Positions 52,074 through 61,570 of a DNA stretch of 64,000 bases are shown here, piece by piece. How positions within the stretch are numbered: the first letter of the stretch is position 1; each line of letters opens with the position of its first letter. A program made the translations under genes and the position numbers. The notes under the pieces were generated by a model. It made no database searches. It was not told where the DNA came from and worked only from the letters and a program-made list of their open reading frames with translations. Source of the stretch: Clostridia bacterium (lineage in GTDB: Bacteria > Bacillota > Clostridia > TANB77 > CAG-508); contig CAADUZ010000007.1 of NCBI GenBank assembly GCA_900752335.1, positions 50,211 through 114,210 of the forward strand, written 5' to 3'.

Positions 52074-53735
52074 TTAAAAAATGCCCACTATATTTCCATT
52101 TTCATCTAAATCTATCTTTTCTGCTGCTGGTACTCTTGGAAGTCCTGGCATTGTCATTATTTTGCCTGTTATTGCCACTACAAATTCGGCACCTGATTTT
52201 AATATTATATCTTGTACATTAATTTCAAATGGTTCTAAACATTCCAAGTTCTTTTGGTCGTCTGAAAGTGAGTATTGTGTTTTTGCTATGCATACAGGTA
52301 GTTTTCCAAATCCAAGTTTTTCTATCTCTGCTATTTTTTCTTCTGCTTCTTTTGAATATTTTACACCTGTTGCACCATATATCTTTGTTGCGACGTCATT
52401 TATTTTTTCTTTTATGCTTTCATTTAAATCATACGCATAATTTAGCTTGCTTCCCTTTTCCGTTAAGGTTACAATTTTTTCTGCTAAATCTGTAGCACCT
52501 TCTCCACCTTTTTCCCAGCTTTCTACTAGGCTTAAATCTATATCATACTCATGTAGCTTATTTCTTAAAAATTCTATTTCTTTTTCTGTGTCGTGTGTAT
52601 ATTTATTTATTGCTACAATTACATTTAAACCATATTTATTTTTCAAATTATCTACATGTTTTAATAAGTTTCTAAAGCCTCTATCCAATGCTTCTATATT
52701 TTCATTTTTTATCTCTTCTTTTGGCATTCCGCCATGATATTTAAGTGCTTTGATTGTTGCTACACATACTACGGCATCTGGTTTAATATCTGCTTTTCTA
52801 CATTTTATATCTAAAAACTTTTCTGCTCCTAAATCTGCTCCAAACCCTGCTTCTGTTATAACATAATCGCCTAGTTTTAGGGCTAGTTTTGTTGCAATTA
52901 TACTATTGCAACCATGAGCAATATTAGCAAAAGGTCCACCATGTACTATTGCTGGTGTATGTTCTAATGTTTGTACTAAATTTGGGTTTATTGCATCCTT
53001 TAGAAGAACAGTTAATGCTCCATCTGCTTTTAAATCTCTTGCAGTTATTGGCTTATTCTCTTTTGTATATCCTACAATAATGTTGCCTATTCTCCTTTTT
53101 AGGTCATTAATGTCTGTAGCTAAACAAAATATTGCCATTATTTCTGATGCAACAGATATATCAAATCCATCCATTCTAGGTACAATATTTTTTTCTTCTG
53201 ACAAACCTGTTTTAACTTTTCTTAATTGTCTATCATTTAAGTCTAAACATCTTTTCCAAGTTACTCTATCAAAACCAAGTTCATTCCCAAAATATATGTG
53301 GTTATCAATCATAGCTGAAAGTAGGTTGTTTGCAGAAGTTATTGCATGTATATCTCCTGTAAAATGCAAATTTATATCTTCCATTGGAGCTATTTGTGAA
53401 TGACCTCCACCTGCTGCTCCACCTTTTATTCCAAATACTGGACCTAGTGATGGTTCTCTTAAAGCAAGCACTGCATTTTTACCTATTTTATGAAGGCCAT
53501 CTGCTAAACCAATAGCCATTGTGGTTTTTCCTTCTCCTAGTGGTGTTGGGTTAATTGCTGTTACTAATACTAGTTTTCCATCTTTTTTGTTTTTTAATCT
53601 TTCTTTAATTTTCAAATTGATTTTTGCCTTATATCTTCCATAAGGTTCCAATTCTTCCTCTTCTATCCCGATTTTCTCTGCTATTTTTGAGATTTTTTCT
53701 AGTTTTGTACTTCTTGCAATTTCTACGTCTTCCAT
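52074..53735 (-). CDS. fhs: Formate-tetrahydrofolate ligase
   Basis: The 553-residue protein has the ATP site TPLGEGKTTMAIGLADGL, EPSLGPVFGIKGGAAGGG, HFTGDIHAITSANNLL and GFGADLGAEKFLDIKCR. It joins formate to tetrahydrofolate, feeding one-carbon pools, and in acetogens the Wood-Ljungdahl path. No other pathway gene is near, so acetogenesis cannot be claimed. No folate riboswitch precedes it. Confidence 0.97.
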   Translation of the reverse strand: MEDVEIARSTKLEKISKIAEKIGIEEEELEPYGRYKAKINLKIKERLKNKKDGKLVLVTAINPTPLGEGKTTMAIGLADGLHKIGKNAVLALREPSLGPVFGIKGGAAGGGHSQIAPMEDINLHFTGDIHAITSANNLLSAMIDNHIYFGNELGFDRVTWKRCLDLNDRQLRKVKTGLSEEKNIVPRMDGFDISVASEIMAIFCLATDINDLKRRIGNIIVGYTKENKPITARDLKADGALTVLLKDAINPNLVQTLEHTPAIVHGGPFANIAHGCNSIIATKLALKLGDYVITEAGFGADLGAEKFLDIKCRKADIKPDAVVCVATIKALKYHGGMPKEEIKNENIEALDRGFRNLLKHVDNLKNKYGLNVIVAINKYTHDTEKEIEFLRNKLHEYDIDLSLVESWEKGGEGATDLAEKIVTLTEKGSKLNYAYDLNESIKEKINDVATKIYGATGVKYSKEAEEKIAEIEKLGFGKLPVCIAKTQYSLSDDQKNLECLEPFEINVQDIILKSGAEFVVAITGKIMTMPGLPRVPAAEKIDLDENGNIVGIF

Positions 53736-53759
53736 CTAAACCACCCTCTCTTATTATTT

Positions 53760-53821
53760 TGGAACAAGGGGACACACATTTTGTTTCAAAAATGAAACAA
53801 AATGTGTGTCCCCTTGTTCCA
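53760..53821. repeat. Perfect 29-bp palindrome of the GGGGACA family
   Basis: Arms of 29 bp starting TGGAACAAGGGGACACACAT are separated by a four-base AAAA loop. It is an A-A' form without the inner B units. It lies between fhs and the DUF212 gene. Confidence 0.9.
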
Positions 53822-53825
53822 TTTT

Positions 53826-54263
53826 TTATCCAAATATGTAACCTACTATAAAGCCAATTAATGCTCCAACTATAACTTGTGTTGGTGTATGCCCTAGCAC
53901 TTCTTGTAACTTTTCTGTTACTTCTACATTTGAAAGTCCCGGTGTTTGCACTATTTTATTCAAAAGTTTTGCTTGCTTTCCAGCTGCTCTTCTTACTCCT
54001 GCCGCATCATACATTACAACAAATGCAAATACTATTGATAATGCAAATATTGCAGAGTTTACACCAAATTCTTTTCCTATCATTGTACATAGTGCCACAA
54101 CCACTGCTGAATGTGAACTTGGCATTCCTCCTGCACCTAATATTCTTTTGAAGTTAAATTTTTTTGTTGTTACTAAATCATATATTAATTTAAAAAGTTG
54201 TATAAAAAACCATGTTGCAAATGGCACTATTAAATATCTATATTCTAAAATAAATTCCATCAT
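53826..54263 (-). CDS. DUF212/divergent PAP2-family membrane protein (YuiD-like)
   Basis: The 145-residue protein has the DUF212 motifs FKRILGAGGMPSSHSAVVVALCTMIG, VMYDAAGVRRAAGKQAKLLN and LGHTPTQVIVGALIGFIVG, with four membrane segments. The family is related to acid-phosphatase/vanadium haloperoxidase proteins; the substrate is not known. It is next to xseB, five bases away. Confidence 0.9.
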   Translation of the reverse strand: MMEFILEYRYLIVPFATWFFIQLFKLIYDLVTTKKFNFKRILGAGGMPSSHSAVVVALCTMIGKEFGVNSAIFALSIVFAFVVMYDAAGVRRAAGKQAKLLNKIVQTPGLSNVEVTEKLQEVLGHTPTQVIVGALIGFIVGYIFG

Positions 54264-54268
54264 TTTCT

Positions 54269-54508
54269 TTATTCCTCGTTTTGTACAAAATTCTCCTCTA
54301 CTACTTCTCCATCTTCGCCTTTTATTAGCATTGTTATCTTCTTTTCTGCTTTTTCTAGCATTTCATTACATTCTTTAGATATTTTCATTCCCTCTTCAAA
54401 TTTAGATACGGAAGTGTCTAAATCTAACTCTCCTTTTTCTAGTTCTGCTGCTATTTCCTCTAGTTTTTTCATATTTTCTTCAAAGCTAACTGTTTCTTGT
54501 TCTTGCAT
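54269..54508 (-). CDS. xseB: Exodeoxyribonuclease VII small subunit
   Basis: I chose ATG 54508 (MQEQETVSFEEN), after AAAGGA, giving 79 residues. The helical signature FEENMKKLEEIAAELEKGEL and LDTSVSKFEEGMKISKECNEML match XseB. It works with XseA, encoded upstream and separated by a 163-residue gene. ExoVII degrades single-stranded DNA to oligonucleotides. Confidence 0.93.
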   Translation of the reverse strand: MQEQETVSFEENMKKLEEIAAELEKGELDLDTSVSKFEEGMKISKECNEMLEKAEKKITMLIKGEDGEVVEENFVQNEE

Positions 54509-54543
54509 TTTTTTCATTCCTTTCATTTTCTATTGCACAATTT

Positions 54544-55035
54544 CTATCTTTCTTCTACTAGTTCTGTACGTAAGTCAACATATAGAAATGCTAAAGTTTC
54601 ATTAGGTCCTGAAGTTACTGTTACTACATATCTTCCGTCTTTATATACAGAATCGCATCTAAAATATATTCCGTCTAAAGAGCCGTATTTTTCTTCGTAG
54701 TACTCTTTTGCAAGTTCTACTGCTCTTTCCTCTCTTGATTCGTTTGTTCCAGGCATTAATTCTGACGAAGAATTCCCACTGTTTGTGTCTGTTACTTCTT
54801 CCTTTTCGCCCGCTGTAGCATCTTCATTTGCATTTTCGTCTTCTTCGCTTACTACTTCGTTTTCAACAAAATCATTTATTATATTGTCTATTCCTTTATT
54901 TTCGTCTGGTAATTCTGTAGCTGCATTAATACTTGCTGGTTCTGGTTTATTTGCTTCATATACTATCCAAATAATTGCAAGCACCACAATAGCAATAACT
55001 ATTACTATTAAAAATCTTTTAGCACCTTTACTCAT
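54544..55035 (-). CDS. Membrane-anchored protein of unknown function
   Basis: The 163-residue protein has one N-terminal membrane segment (about 8-27), an acidic low-complexity linker (about 45-90) and a small C-terminal alpha/beta domain (EERAVELAKEYYEEKYGSLDG, YVVTVTSGPNETLAFLYVDL). It is a single-pass anchored extracytoplasmic protein. No known family was recognised. It lies between xseA and xseB, an unusual split. Confidence 0.75.
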   Translation of the reverse strand: MSKGAKRFLIVIVIAIVVLAIIWIVYEANKPEPASINAATELPDENKGIDNIINDFVENEVVSEEDENANEDATAGEKEEVTDTNSGNSSSELMPGTNESREERAVELAKEYYEEKYGSLDGIYFRCDSVYKDGRYVVTVTSGPNETLAFLYVDLRTELVEER

Positions 55036-55049
55036 ATGTATTCCTCCTT

Positions 55050-56237
55050 TTACATTACCTTTGCCCTTGTGCTTCCGTCTGTTAATCGTATTTCTAGTTC
55101 GTCGTCTTTTTGTAATTGATTAACTGATTTTATCACTTTTCCATCTTTTTGTATAATCGAATATCCTCTTGTTAAGGTCTTTAATGGGCTTAATGCGTCT
55201 AATTTTGATATGTTTTTTACCATATTTGTCTTTTTTTTGTTATATATGTTTGTTATGCTATTTTGAATTGATTTTACCTTCATGTCTATTAAGATATATT
55301 TTTCGTTTATTTTCTGCAATGGTTCTTTAAATACTCTGCTATTCATGCATTTTTCATATCTTAATTTCATAAATTCTACTTTTTTCTTTAATGCTAATTT
55401 ATATCTATTATTATATCCTTCTAGTTTTAGTTTTATGTCTGCTATGTTAGGTACTGCAAGTTCTGCTGCAGCTGATGGTGTTGGAGCTCTTAAATCCGCT
55501 ACAAAGTCTGCTATTGTAAAGTCTGTTTCGTGTCCTACTGCTGATATTACAGGAAGTTCAGAACTATATATCGCCCTTGCAACTATTTCTTCATTAAATG
55601 GCCATAAATCCTCTAATGAGCCTCCACCTCTTGCAACAATTATTACGTCTGCTAGTTTCTTTTCATTCATTAATTTTATAGCGTCTACTATTTTTTCTGC
55701 TGCACCTGGTCCTTGTACTGGCACAGGAAGTAGTTTTATATATACATTTGGATTTCTTCTAGTAGATACATTTATTATATCTCTAATTACTGCACCTGTA
55801 TTTGAAGTAAGTACACCTATGCATTTTGGCATAAGTGGTATTTTCTTTTTGTGACTTGCATCAAAAAGCCCCTCTTTTTCAAGCTTTGCCTTCATTTCTT
55901 CATATGCTTTATATAAATTTCCTATTCCATCTTCTTGCATGGCTTTTACATATATTTGATACACACCATCTCTTTCAAAAACAGAAACTGTACCAAATAT
56001 TGTAACTTTCATTCCATCTTTTGGCTCGAATTTTAAATTTGCTGCATATCCTTTAAACATTATACACTTTATTAAAGAATTTTCATCCTTTAAAGTAAAG
56101 TACAAATGCCCTGTATAATGATGCTTATAGTTAGAAATCTCGCCTTTTACTAGCACATTATTTAAAAATTCGTCCTTATCTACTTTATCTTTTATATATT
56201 TATTTAATTCTGTTACACTAATTGCATTATATGCCAT
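55050..56237 (-). CDS. xseA: Exodeoxyribonuclease VII large subunit
   Basis: The 395-residue protein has the N-terminal OB fold (VTELNKYIKDKVDKDEFLNNVLVKGEISNYKHHYTGHLYFTLKD), the catalytic core (GVLTSNTGAVIRDI, IIVARGGGSLEDLWPFNEEIVARAI, AVGHETDFTIADFVAD) and the C-terminal coiled helix. It is slightly shorter than E. coli XseA. Its start codon overlaps the nusB stop by one base, so the two are coupled. Confidence 0.95.
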   Translation of the reverse strand: MAYNAISVTELNKYIKDKVDKDEFLNNVLVKGEISNYKHHYTGHLYFTLKDENSLIKCIMFKGYAANLKFEPKDGMKVTIFGTVSVFERDGVYQIYVKAMQEDGIGNLYKAYEEMKAKLEKEGLFDASHKKKIPLMPKCIGVLTSNTGAVIRDIINVSTRRNPNVYIKLLPVPVQGPGAAEKIVDAIKLMNEKKLADVIIVARGGGSLEDLWPFNEEIVARAIYSSELPVISAVGHETDFTIADFVADLRAPTPSAAAELAVPNIADIKLKLEGYNNRYKLALKKKVEFMKLRYEKCMNSRVFKEPLQKINEKYILIDMKVKSIQNSITNIYNKKKTNMVKNISKLDALSPLKTLTRGYSIIQKDGKVIKSVNQLQKDDELEIRLTDGSTRAKVM

Positions 56238-56677
56238 TAATCTTCCGCTTCTCCTTTTTTATCTATTTCGTTATTCTTTACTATGCTTGCAAGCACACCA
56301 TTTACAAAGCCTGGTGACTTTGTATCTCCAAAGGCTTTAGCAAGTTCTACTGCTTCGTTTATAACTACTTTAAATGGAGTTTTTAAGTATAGCATTTCGA
56401 AAACTGCTATTTCTAGTATAACTATATTTACTTTTGAAACTCTTTCATATGTCCATTTTTCTGATAAACAGCTTTCTATTTGCTTTCTTATTTGTTTTCC
56501 ATGTCTTTTTGTTCCATATACAACGTCTTTTATATATTTAGTTGTAGCTCTGCCATGTATATCTCTTTCTTCTAAAAACATGTCTACATTTTCTTTATAT
56601 TCTTCATATTTAGTATCTTGTGACTCTAAACTATATACTATTTCAAATGCTACTTTTCTATTATCTGACATACTCAT
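56237..56677 (-). CDS. nusB: Transcription antitermination factor NusB
   Basis: The 146-residue all-helical protein contains the NusB signature (VSKVNIVILEIAVFEMLYLKTPFKVVINEAVELAKAFGDTKSPGFVNGVLASI). NusB binds boxA RNA with NusE for rRNA antitermination. The order asp23-amaP-DUF2273-nusB-xseA is a common Firmicute arrangement. Start could be either of two Met codons (56677 or 56671). Confidence 0.95.
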   Translation of the reverse strand: MSMSDNRKVAFEIVYSLESQDTKYEEYKENVDMFLEERDIHGRATTKYIKDVVYGTKRHGKQIRKQIESCLSEKWTYERVSKVNIVILEIAVFEMLYLKTPFKVVINEAVELAKAFGDTKSPGFVNGVLASIVKNNEIDKKGEAED

Positions 56678-56713
56678 TTTGCTTCTCTTATTCCCCTCTA
56701 TATATTTTTATGA

Positions 56714-56917
56714 TTATAGCTTGTCTATAAATCCTTTTAATTTTTCTTTTACTGCGTCTTTGTTATGTTGAAAATAAAATCCTGCATAACCACAAACAGC
56801 TATTAATATTATCGCTATTATTAGCATATAGAATTTTGTTAATAATAACACTATTGCAATTAATATACCAACTATCATGCCACCATATTGTGCCATAAAA
56901 CTTTTAAAATCGTCCAT
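56714..56917 (-). CDS. DUF2273-family small membrane protein
   Basis: The 67-residue protein has two membrane helices (about 12-31 and 34-50) and a basic tail. The family sits between amaP and nusB in many Firmicutes and is linked to the Asp23 envelope-stress set. Confidence 0.85.
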   Translation of the reverse strand: MDDFKSFMAQYGGMIVGILIAIVLLLTKFYMLIIAIILIAVCGYAGFYFQHNKDAVKEKLKGFIDKL

Positions 56918-56939
56918 ATATCACCACTTATTCCTTTCT

Positions 56940-57503
56940 TTATTGCTCTAATGTTGTATTTTCTTTTACTGGCTCTATATTTTTCACTTTAATATTTACT
57001 TCTTTAACTTCCAAATCTGATGCTTTTTTGATAGTATCCTTTATTTTATTTTGCAAATTTGTAGAAAGCTCTTTTATTACAGCATTTTCCCTTACTACTA
57101 AATTTACATATACAGTTAGGTTGTTGTCTTTGTCCAAATCTATTTTCGTTGTTACGTCCTCTGCACTATCAAAACCTTTTACAACCGCATTTACTAAATT
57201 TTCAATAGTTTCTCTGGTTATTAAAAGCTTTCCATTTGCATTCTCAAGCAATATTCCATTCTTGTATTCCACTTTTTCTTTAGAACTAGAATCAAAGAAT
57301 ATGCATTTTATTGATAACAATATGAAAATTATAGATAACCCTAAAAGCACTTTTGAAGTTATATTGTCTGTTATTGCAATATTAAAAACCTCTCCTAATA
57401 AATCTGTACTAATCCAGCCAAATATTGTTAGGCATAGTATTACAGACATTATTAATATTAAGCTTGAAAATAGAGCTAATGCTATTCTATCAATAGTTTT
57501 CAT
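56940..57503 (-). CDS. amaP: Alkaline shock response membrane anchor protein AmaP
   Basis: I chose ATG 57503 (MKTIDRIALALFSSL), after AAGGGAAG, giving 187 residues. Two N-terminal membrane helices (about 6-30, 47-67) precede an Asp23-like domain (ITRETIENLVNAVVKGFDSAED...). AmaP tethers Asp23 to the membrane in Staphylococcus. The next upstream gene encodes an Asp23/Gls24 protein. Confidence 0.88.
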   Translation of the reverse strand: MKTIDRIALALFSSLILIMSVILCLTIFGWISTDLLGEVFNIAITDNITSKVLLGLSIIFILLSIKCIFFDSSSKEKVEYKNGILLENANGKLLITRETIENLVNAVVKGFDSAEDVTTKIDLDKDNNLTVYVNLVVRENAVIKELSTNLQNKIKDTIKKASDLEVKEVNIKVKNIEPVKENTTLEQ

Positions 57504-57572
57504 AATTAAAACTTCCCTTCTACAATTATTTTTATAGCTTGTACTCTTTTGTTTCAATATCCACCTTAATAA

Positions 57573-57648
57573 AAGGCACTGTTCTTAATTATTTTATTTC
57601 AAACATTAAGACTATATTTAAAATTAAAATAATATCCGAAAGTGCCTT
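57573..57648 (-). terminator. Hairpin between asp23 and amaP
   Basis: AAGGCACT (57573-57580) pairs with AGTGCCTT (57641-57648) around an AT-rich inner stem, then TTTTATT on the minus strand. It may reduce read-through from asp23. Confidence 0.6.
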
Positions 57649-57664
57649 AAAGTTATATTACATA

Positions 57665-58114
57665 TTATTCTTTTTTATTAGAGTCTTCTGTTTTTACTTC
57701 CTCTAAATTGTTGCTATCTGTATTAACACCTTGTACATGAACATTTACGTCCAATACTTTTAGCCCTGTCATGCTTTCAACAGCTTTCTTTACTCTATTT
57801 TGAATTTCAAAAGCTACGTCTGGTATTCTTACACCATATTCCACAATTATATTAACGTCTATTCTAGTTTCCTTTTCTCCAGCTTCTACTTTAATACCTT
57901 TAGCAAAATTCTTCTTTCCACTAAATACCTCTGAAATACCTCCAGCAAATCCACCTGCCATTGAAGCAACACCAGGTACTTCTGATGCAGCAGCACCTGC
58001 TATAACTGCAATAACGTCATCTGCAATTTTAATACTAGAATTTTCAAGAGAAACTTCCTCTACTTGATTTACCTCATTATTTACAACCTCTTCTGGTTTA
58101 TTATTTTCCTCCAT
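57665..58114 (-). CDS. Asp23/Gls24 family envelope stress protein
   Basis: The 149-residue protein has the Asp23 core SSIKIADDVIAVIAGAAASEVPGVASMAGGFA, then VEAGEKETRIDVNIIVEYGVRIPDVAFEIQNRVKKAVESMTGLKVLDVNVHVQGV. These proteins form a layer under the membrane and respond to alkaline or envelope stress. Acidic tails lie at both ends. RBS AAGGAGG precedes ATG. Confidence 0.93.
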   Translation of the reverse strand: MEENNKPEEVVNNEVNQVEEVSLENSSIKIADDVIAVIAGAAASEVPGVASMAGGFAGGISEVFSGKKNFAKGIKVEAGEKETRIDVNIIVEYGVRIPDVAFEIQNRVKKAVESMTGLKVLDVNVHVQGVNTDSNNLEEVKTEDSNKKE

Positions 58115-58220
58115 AATTATACCTCCTTAAAATTATATCTTCCCTTTTAATACCATTAGTATATCAATTATTCACAATTTTTACAACACTTTTAAGAAAT
58201 TTTTAACAAATTTGGGTTTT

Positions 58221-58274
58221 GGAACAAGGGGACGCACATTTTGTTCCAAAAATGAAACATGGGGACAGACATGG
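58221..58274. repeat. Half GGGGACA repeat (units A and B)
   Basis: GGAACAAGGGGACGCACATT (58221-58240) and GGGGACAGACATGG (58261-58274) match the left half of the nested palindrome at 23505. No inverted half follows. It ends 16 bases before the KilA-N stop. Confidence 0.8.
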
Positions 58275-58289
58275 AGGAACTATTATATT

Positions 58290-59162
58290 TTATTGCTCTA
58301 ATTTTCTGAAGTGTTTTTTATCTTCTAATATCTCTATTTTTTTAATGTTGTTACTATTGTACAAAATAGCATATTGCTCTTTAGCTATATTGTTTAATTT
58401 TTCCAACCTATCTTTTTGTTTTAATCCATCTTTTATCATTTGAGCATTTAAATTTTCAAGATTTACTAAAATAACTAATTGAAGAATGTTGGCATAATCT
58501 CGCATATTTCCCTCTAAAGTAGGATTTTTATCTTTCCATTCTTTTGCGGTTAATCCAAACAAAGCCATATTTAATATATCAGCTTCATTTGCATAAATAA
58601 ATTGCTTTTGCTTATCAGTTAGTGTAGGCACTAGATTTTCTTTTATACTGTCAGTATGTATTTTATAATTTGTTTTTGCCAATTCTCTTCTAACAGACCA
58701 GTCAATTTTATTTTGGTAGCTTTCATTTTGTTTTAATCTTTCAAATTCTCTTATCAAGTATAGTTTAAACGCTGGATCTATCCAAGAAGCAAACTCTAAA
58801 GCAATATCTGGATGCGCAAAAGTTCCTCCATCGTATTTTCCTCTTTTTGAAACAAAACCTATTGCATTTGTTTCTTTAATCCATCTAGACGGACTCATTG
58901 TAAATGATTGAGTTGCGGAATCAATTTTAAACTCGCGGGATTCCGCTAGTTTAAAATTAGTATTTGAAAGTTCTTCCCATAAGCAATAGAAATCAAAAGA
59001 ACTTTTATTGCTCATCCACTTTATAATAACATCTCCAGGATTTAATGGATTTTTATATCTTGCTAAATCTGTTAATGAAATATAATCTATATTTCCAACT
59101 CTCATAACGTTTACCAAATTGTCCTTTACTTTCATTTGTGTTTTTATAATTTTCTCTTTCAT
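58290..59162 (-). CDS. KilA-N domain protein, predicted SOS-regulated
   Basis: I chose ATG 59162 (MKEKIIKTQMKVKD), seven bases after GGAAGTG, giving 290 residues. The N-terminal half is a KilA-N DNA-binding domain (YISLTDLARYKNP, SPSRWIKETNAIGFVSKRGKYDGGTFAHPDIALEFASWIDPAFKLYLIREFERLK). The C-terminal half is helical with DINMALFGLTAKEWKD-type sequence. KilA-N proteins are common in phages and mobile islands. The promoter contains a LexA box and matches that of dinD, so induction by DNA damage is likely. A role in phage or island control is inference. Confidence 0.88.
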   Translation of the reverse strand: MKEKIIKTQMKVKDNLVNVMRVGNIDYISLTDLARYKNPLNPGDVIIKWMSNKSSFDFYCLWEELSNTNFKLAESREFKIDSATQSFTMSPSRWIKETNAIGFVSKRGKYDGGTFAHPDIALEFASWIDPAFKLYLIREFERLKQNESYQNKIDWSVRRELAKTNYKIHTDSIKENLVPTLTDKQKQFIYANEADILNMALFGLTAKEWKDKNPTLEGNMRDYANILQLVILVNLENLNAQMIKDGLKQKDRLEKLNNIAKEQYAILYNSNNIKKIEILEDKKHFRKLEQ

Positions 59163-59195
59163 ATATATCACTTCCATCATCAAAATTTTGTATAC

Positions 59196-59224
59196 ATTTT
59201 AAAACATTTGTTCGCTTTTGTCAA
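59196..59224 (-). promoter_or_regulatory. SOS promoter of the KilA-N gene: LexA box between -35 and -10
   Basis: On the minus strand TTGACA (59219-59224) and TAAAAT (59196-59201) are 17 bases apart. CGAACAAATGTTTT (59201-59214) lies in the spacer, one base different from the dinD box. Confidence 0.85.
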
Positions 59225-59250
59225 GTGAAAAATTATAATAAAATAGGTAT

Positions 59251-59290
59251 AAAAAACATGGACAAAAGGAAGTAATTCCCTTTGCCCATG
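59251..59290 (-). terminator. Terminator of pnp
   Basis: CATGG...CCATG (59257-59290) forms a long stem with few mismatches, followed on the minus strand by TTTTTT. Confidence 0.85.
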
Positions 59291-59300
59291 GCTATATTTT

Positions 59301-61424
59301 CTATTCTTTATCTTCTCTATGTCCTGCTTCTAATTCCTTCATGCTTAAGTTTATTCTTCCTTGGTTGTCTATGTCTGTTACTTTTACTGTAATTTCATCT
59401 CCTACAGCAAGTACGTCCTCTACTTTATCAACTCTTTTATTAGATATTTTTGATATATGAAGTAGTCCTTCTTTTCCTCCACCTAAATCTACAAATGCTC
59501 CAAATGACATAATTTTTGTAACTACACCGTCATATATTTTTCCTGCTTCTATATCTCTTGTAATTATTTCTATCATTTTCATTGCTTTTTGAGCGCTTTC
59601 CATATCATTTGAGTAGATGCAAACTTGTCCGTCATCTTCTATATCTATTTTTACACCTGTTTCGTCAATTATCTTATTAATTGTTTTTCCGCCTGTACCA
59701 ATTACGTCTTTTATCTTTTCTGGATTTATCTTCGTTGTTAATATACGTGGTGCATATTTAGATATATCTGCACGTGGTTTGTCTATTACAGGAAGCATTA
59801 TGTTATCTAATATGTAATCTCTTGCTACTTTTGTTCTTTCAAATGCCTCTTTTATAATGTCGTATGTTAATCCATCTATTTTAATATCCACCTGAATTGC
59901 TGTAATACCGTCCTTTGTACCACCAACTTTAAAGTCCATATCTCCAAAGAAGTCTTCTATTCCTTGAATATCTGTAAGCATTATATATCTGCTTGGATCA
60001 TTTTTATCTGTAACTAAACCTGTTGATATACCTGCAACTGGTTTTTTAATTGGAACACCTGCATCCATTAGTGCAAGAGTGCTTCCGCAGATACTTGCTT
60101 GTGAAGTTGAACCATTTGAAGAAAGTACTTCTGATACAACTCTTATTGCATAAGGAAATTCTTCTTCTGATGGGATTACTGGTACTAATGCTTTTTCTGC
60201 TAAAGCACCATGTCCAATTTCTCTTCTTCCTGGTCCTCTTGATGGACGTGCTTCTCCAACTGAATATGATGGGAAGTTATATTGATGCATATATCTTTTT
60301 TCTGTTTCTTCGTCTATTCCATCAAGCATTTGCTCTTCACTTTTCATTCCAAGTGTTACAATAGACATAACTTGTGTTTGTCCTCTTGTAAATATTGCGC
60401 TACCGTGAACTCTTGGAAGTACCCCTACTTCGCATGAAAGTGGTCTTATCTCGTCTATCTTTCTTCCATCTGGACGTTTATGTTCTTCTAGTATCATTTC
60501 TCTTACACATGCTTTTTCTAAATCATGGATACTGTCTGCTATTTCCATTTTTCTTTCTTCTACTGCTTCTTCGCCGTATTTTTCTGCTACATAGCTGTTT
60601 ATATCTTCTGTTATTTTATCTATATTGGCATCTCTTACTTCTTTGTCCGTTGCCTGTACGTCTTGATACATTCTATCTTTGAAGTTTGCAACTATATCTT
60701 CATAAAAGTCTTTTTCTACTGCAAAACTTTGATATTCAAATTTTGGCTTTCCTATTTCAGCTTTTATTTCTGATATGAAATTACAAATATTTTTAATTTC
60801 GTTATGTGCAGTTTTAATCGCCTCTAGCATTTTCTCGTTTGGTATCTCGTCTGCACCAGCTTCTATCATTGTAATTTTTTCTAGTGTTCCAGCAACTGTT
60901 GCTGTTAATTTACTCTTCTTTCTTTGCTCTACAGTTGGGTTTATAACTATATCGCCATCTACCCATCCAACTGCTACTGCTGCTGTTGGTCCATTAAATG
61001 GAATATCTGAAATTTCTAATGCACAAGCAGCACCTATCATGCTACAAACTTCTGGGCTATTGTCTTGGTCAACAGATAGAACTGTTGCAGTAACACATAC
61101 GTCATTTCTAAAATCTTTAGGGAATAATGGTCTTAAAGGTCTATCTATAGCTCTTGAAGTAAGAATAGCCTTATCTGATGGTTTTCCTTCTCTTTTTGTA
61201 AAGCTTCCTGGTATTTTACCTACTGAATATAACTTCTCCTCATAATCTACTGAAAGTGGGAAGAAATCAATACCTTCCTTTGGTTCTTTTGCAGCTGTAA
61301 CGTTTACCATTACAACAGTATCCCCATATTTTACAACAACACTTCCATTTGCTAATCCACAAATTTTTCCTGTTTCAATAGTTAAATCTCTTCCTGCTAA
61401 CTTTGTACTATAACTTTTAAACAT
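59301..61424 (-). CDS. pnp: Polyribonucleotide nucleotidyltransferase (PNPase)
   Basis: The 707-residue protein has two RNase PH domains (RPLRPLFPKDFRNDV, RGQTQVMSIVTLG, GPGRREIGHGALAEKAL), a KH domain (INPEKIKDVIGTGGKTINKIIDETGVKID) and an S1 domain (GKIYDGVVTKIMSFGAFVDLGGGKEGLLHISKI). PNPase degrades RNA 3' to 5' with phosphate. It lies downstream of rpsO, the usual order, with a 316-base gap. The ATG has only a weak RBS. Confidence 0.97.
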   Translation of the reverse strand: MFKSYSTKLAGRDLTIETGKICGLANGSVVVKYGDTVVMVNVTAAKEPKEGIDFFPLSVDYEEKLYSVGKIPGSFTKREGKPSDKAILTSRAIDRPLRPLFPKDFRNDVCVTATVLSVDQDNSPEVCSMIGAACALEISDIPFNGPTAAVAVGWVDGDIVINPTVEQRKKSKLTATVAGTLEKITMIEAGADEIPNEKMLEAIKTAHNEIKNICNFISEIKAEIGKPKFEYQSFAVEKDFYEDIVANFKDRMYQDVQATDKEVRDANIDKITEDINSYVAEKYGEEAVEERKMEIADSIHDLEKACVREMILEEHKRPDGRKIDEIRPLSCEVGVLPRVHGSAIFTRGQTQVMSIVTLGMKSEEQMLDGIDEETEKRYMHQYNFPSYSVGEARPSRGPGRREIGHGALAEKALVPVIPSEEEFPYAIRVVSEVLSSNGSTSQASICGSTLALMDAGVPIKKPVAGISTGLVTDKNDPSRYIMLTDIQGIEDFFGDMDFKVGGTKDGITAIQVDIKIDGLTYDIIKEAFERTKVARDYILDNIMLPVIDKPRADISKYAPRILTTKINPEKIKDVIGTGGKTINKIIDETGVKIDIEDDGQVCIYSNDMESAQKAMKMIEIITRDIEAGKIYDGVVTKIMSFGAFVDLGGGKEGLLHISKISNKRVDKVEDVLAVGDEITVKVTDIDNQGRINLSMKELEAGHREDKE

Positions 61425-61570
61425 AACTTTTGTTTGTATAACTTTCTAATTTTAGTTTAAATATATTTTTAGTAAAATTAAAAAGCATACTCTCCTTTCC
61501 TTTTTATTTTTTAATAAATTATATATTTTAATTATTAGCACAAAATTAGTTGTAACCTCTATAATATGTC

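Noticed and set aside
53736..53760. Folate riboswitch before fhs
   Set aside because: The gap is too short and is taken by the palindromic repeat.
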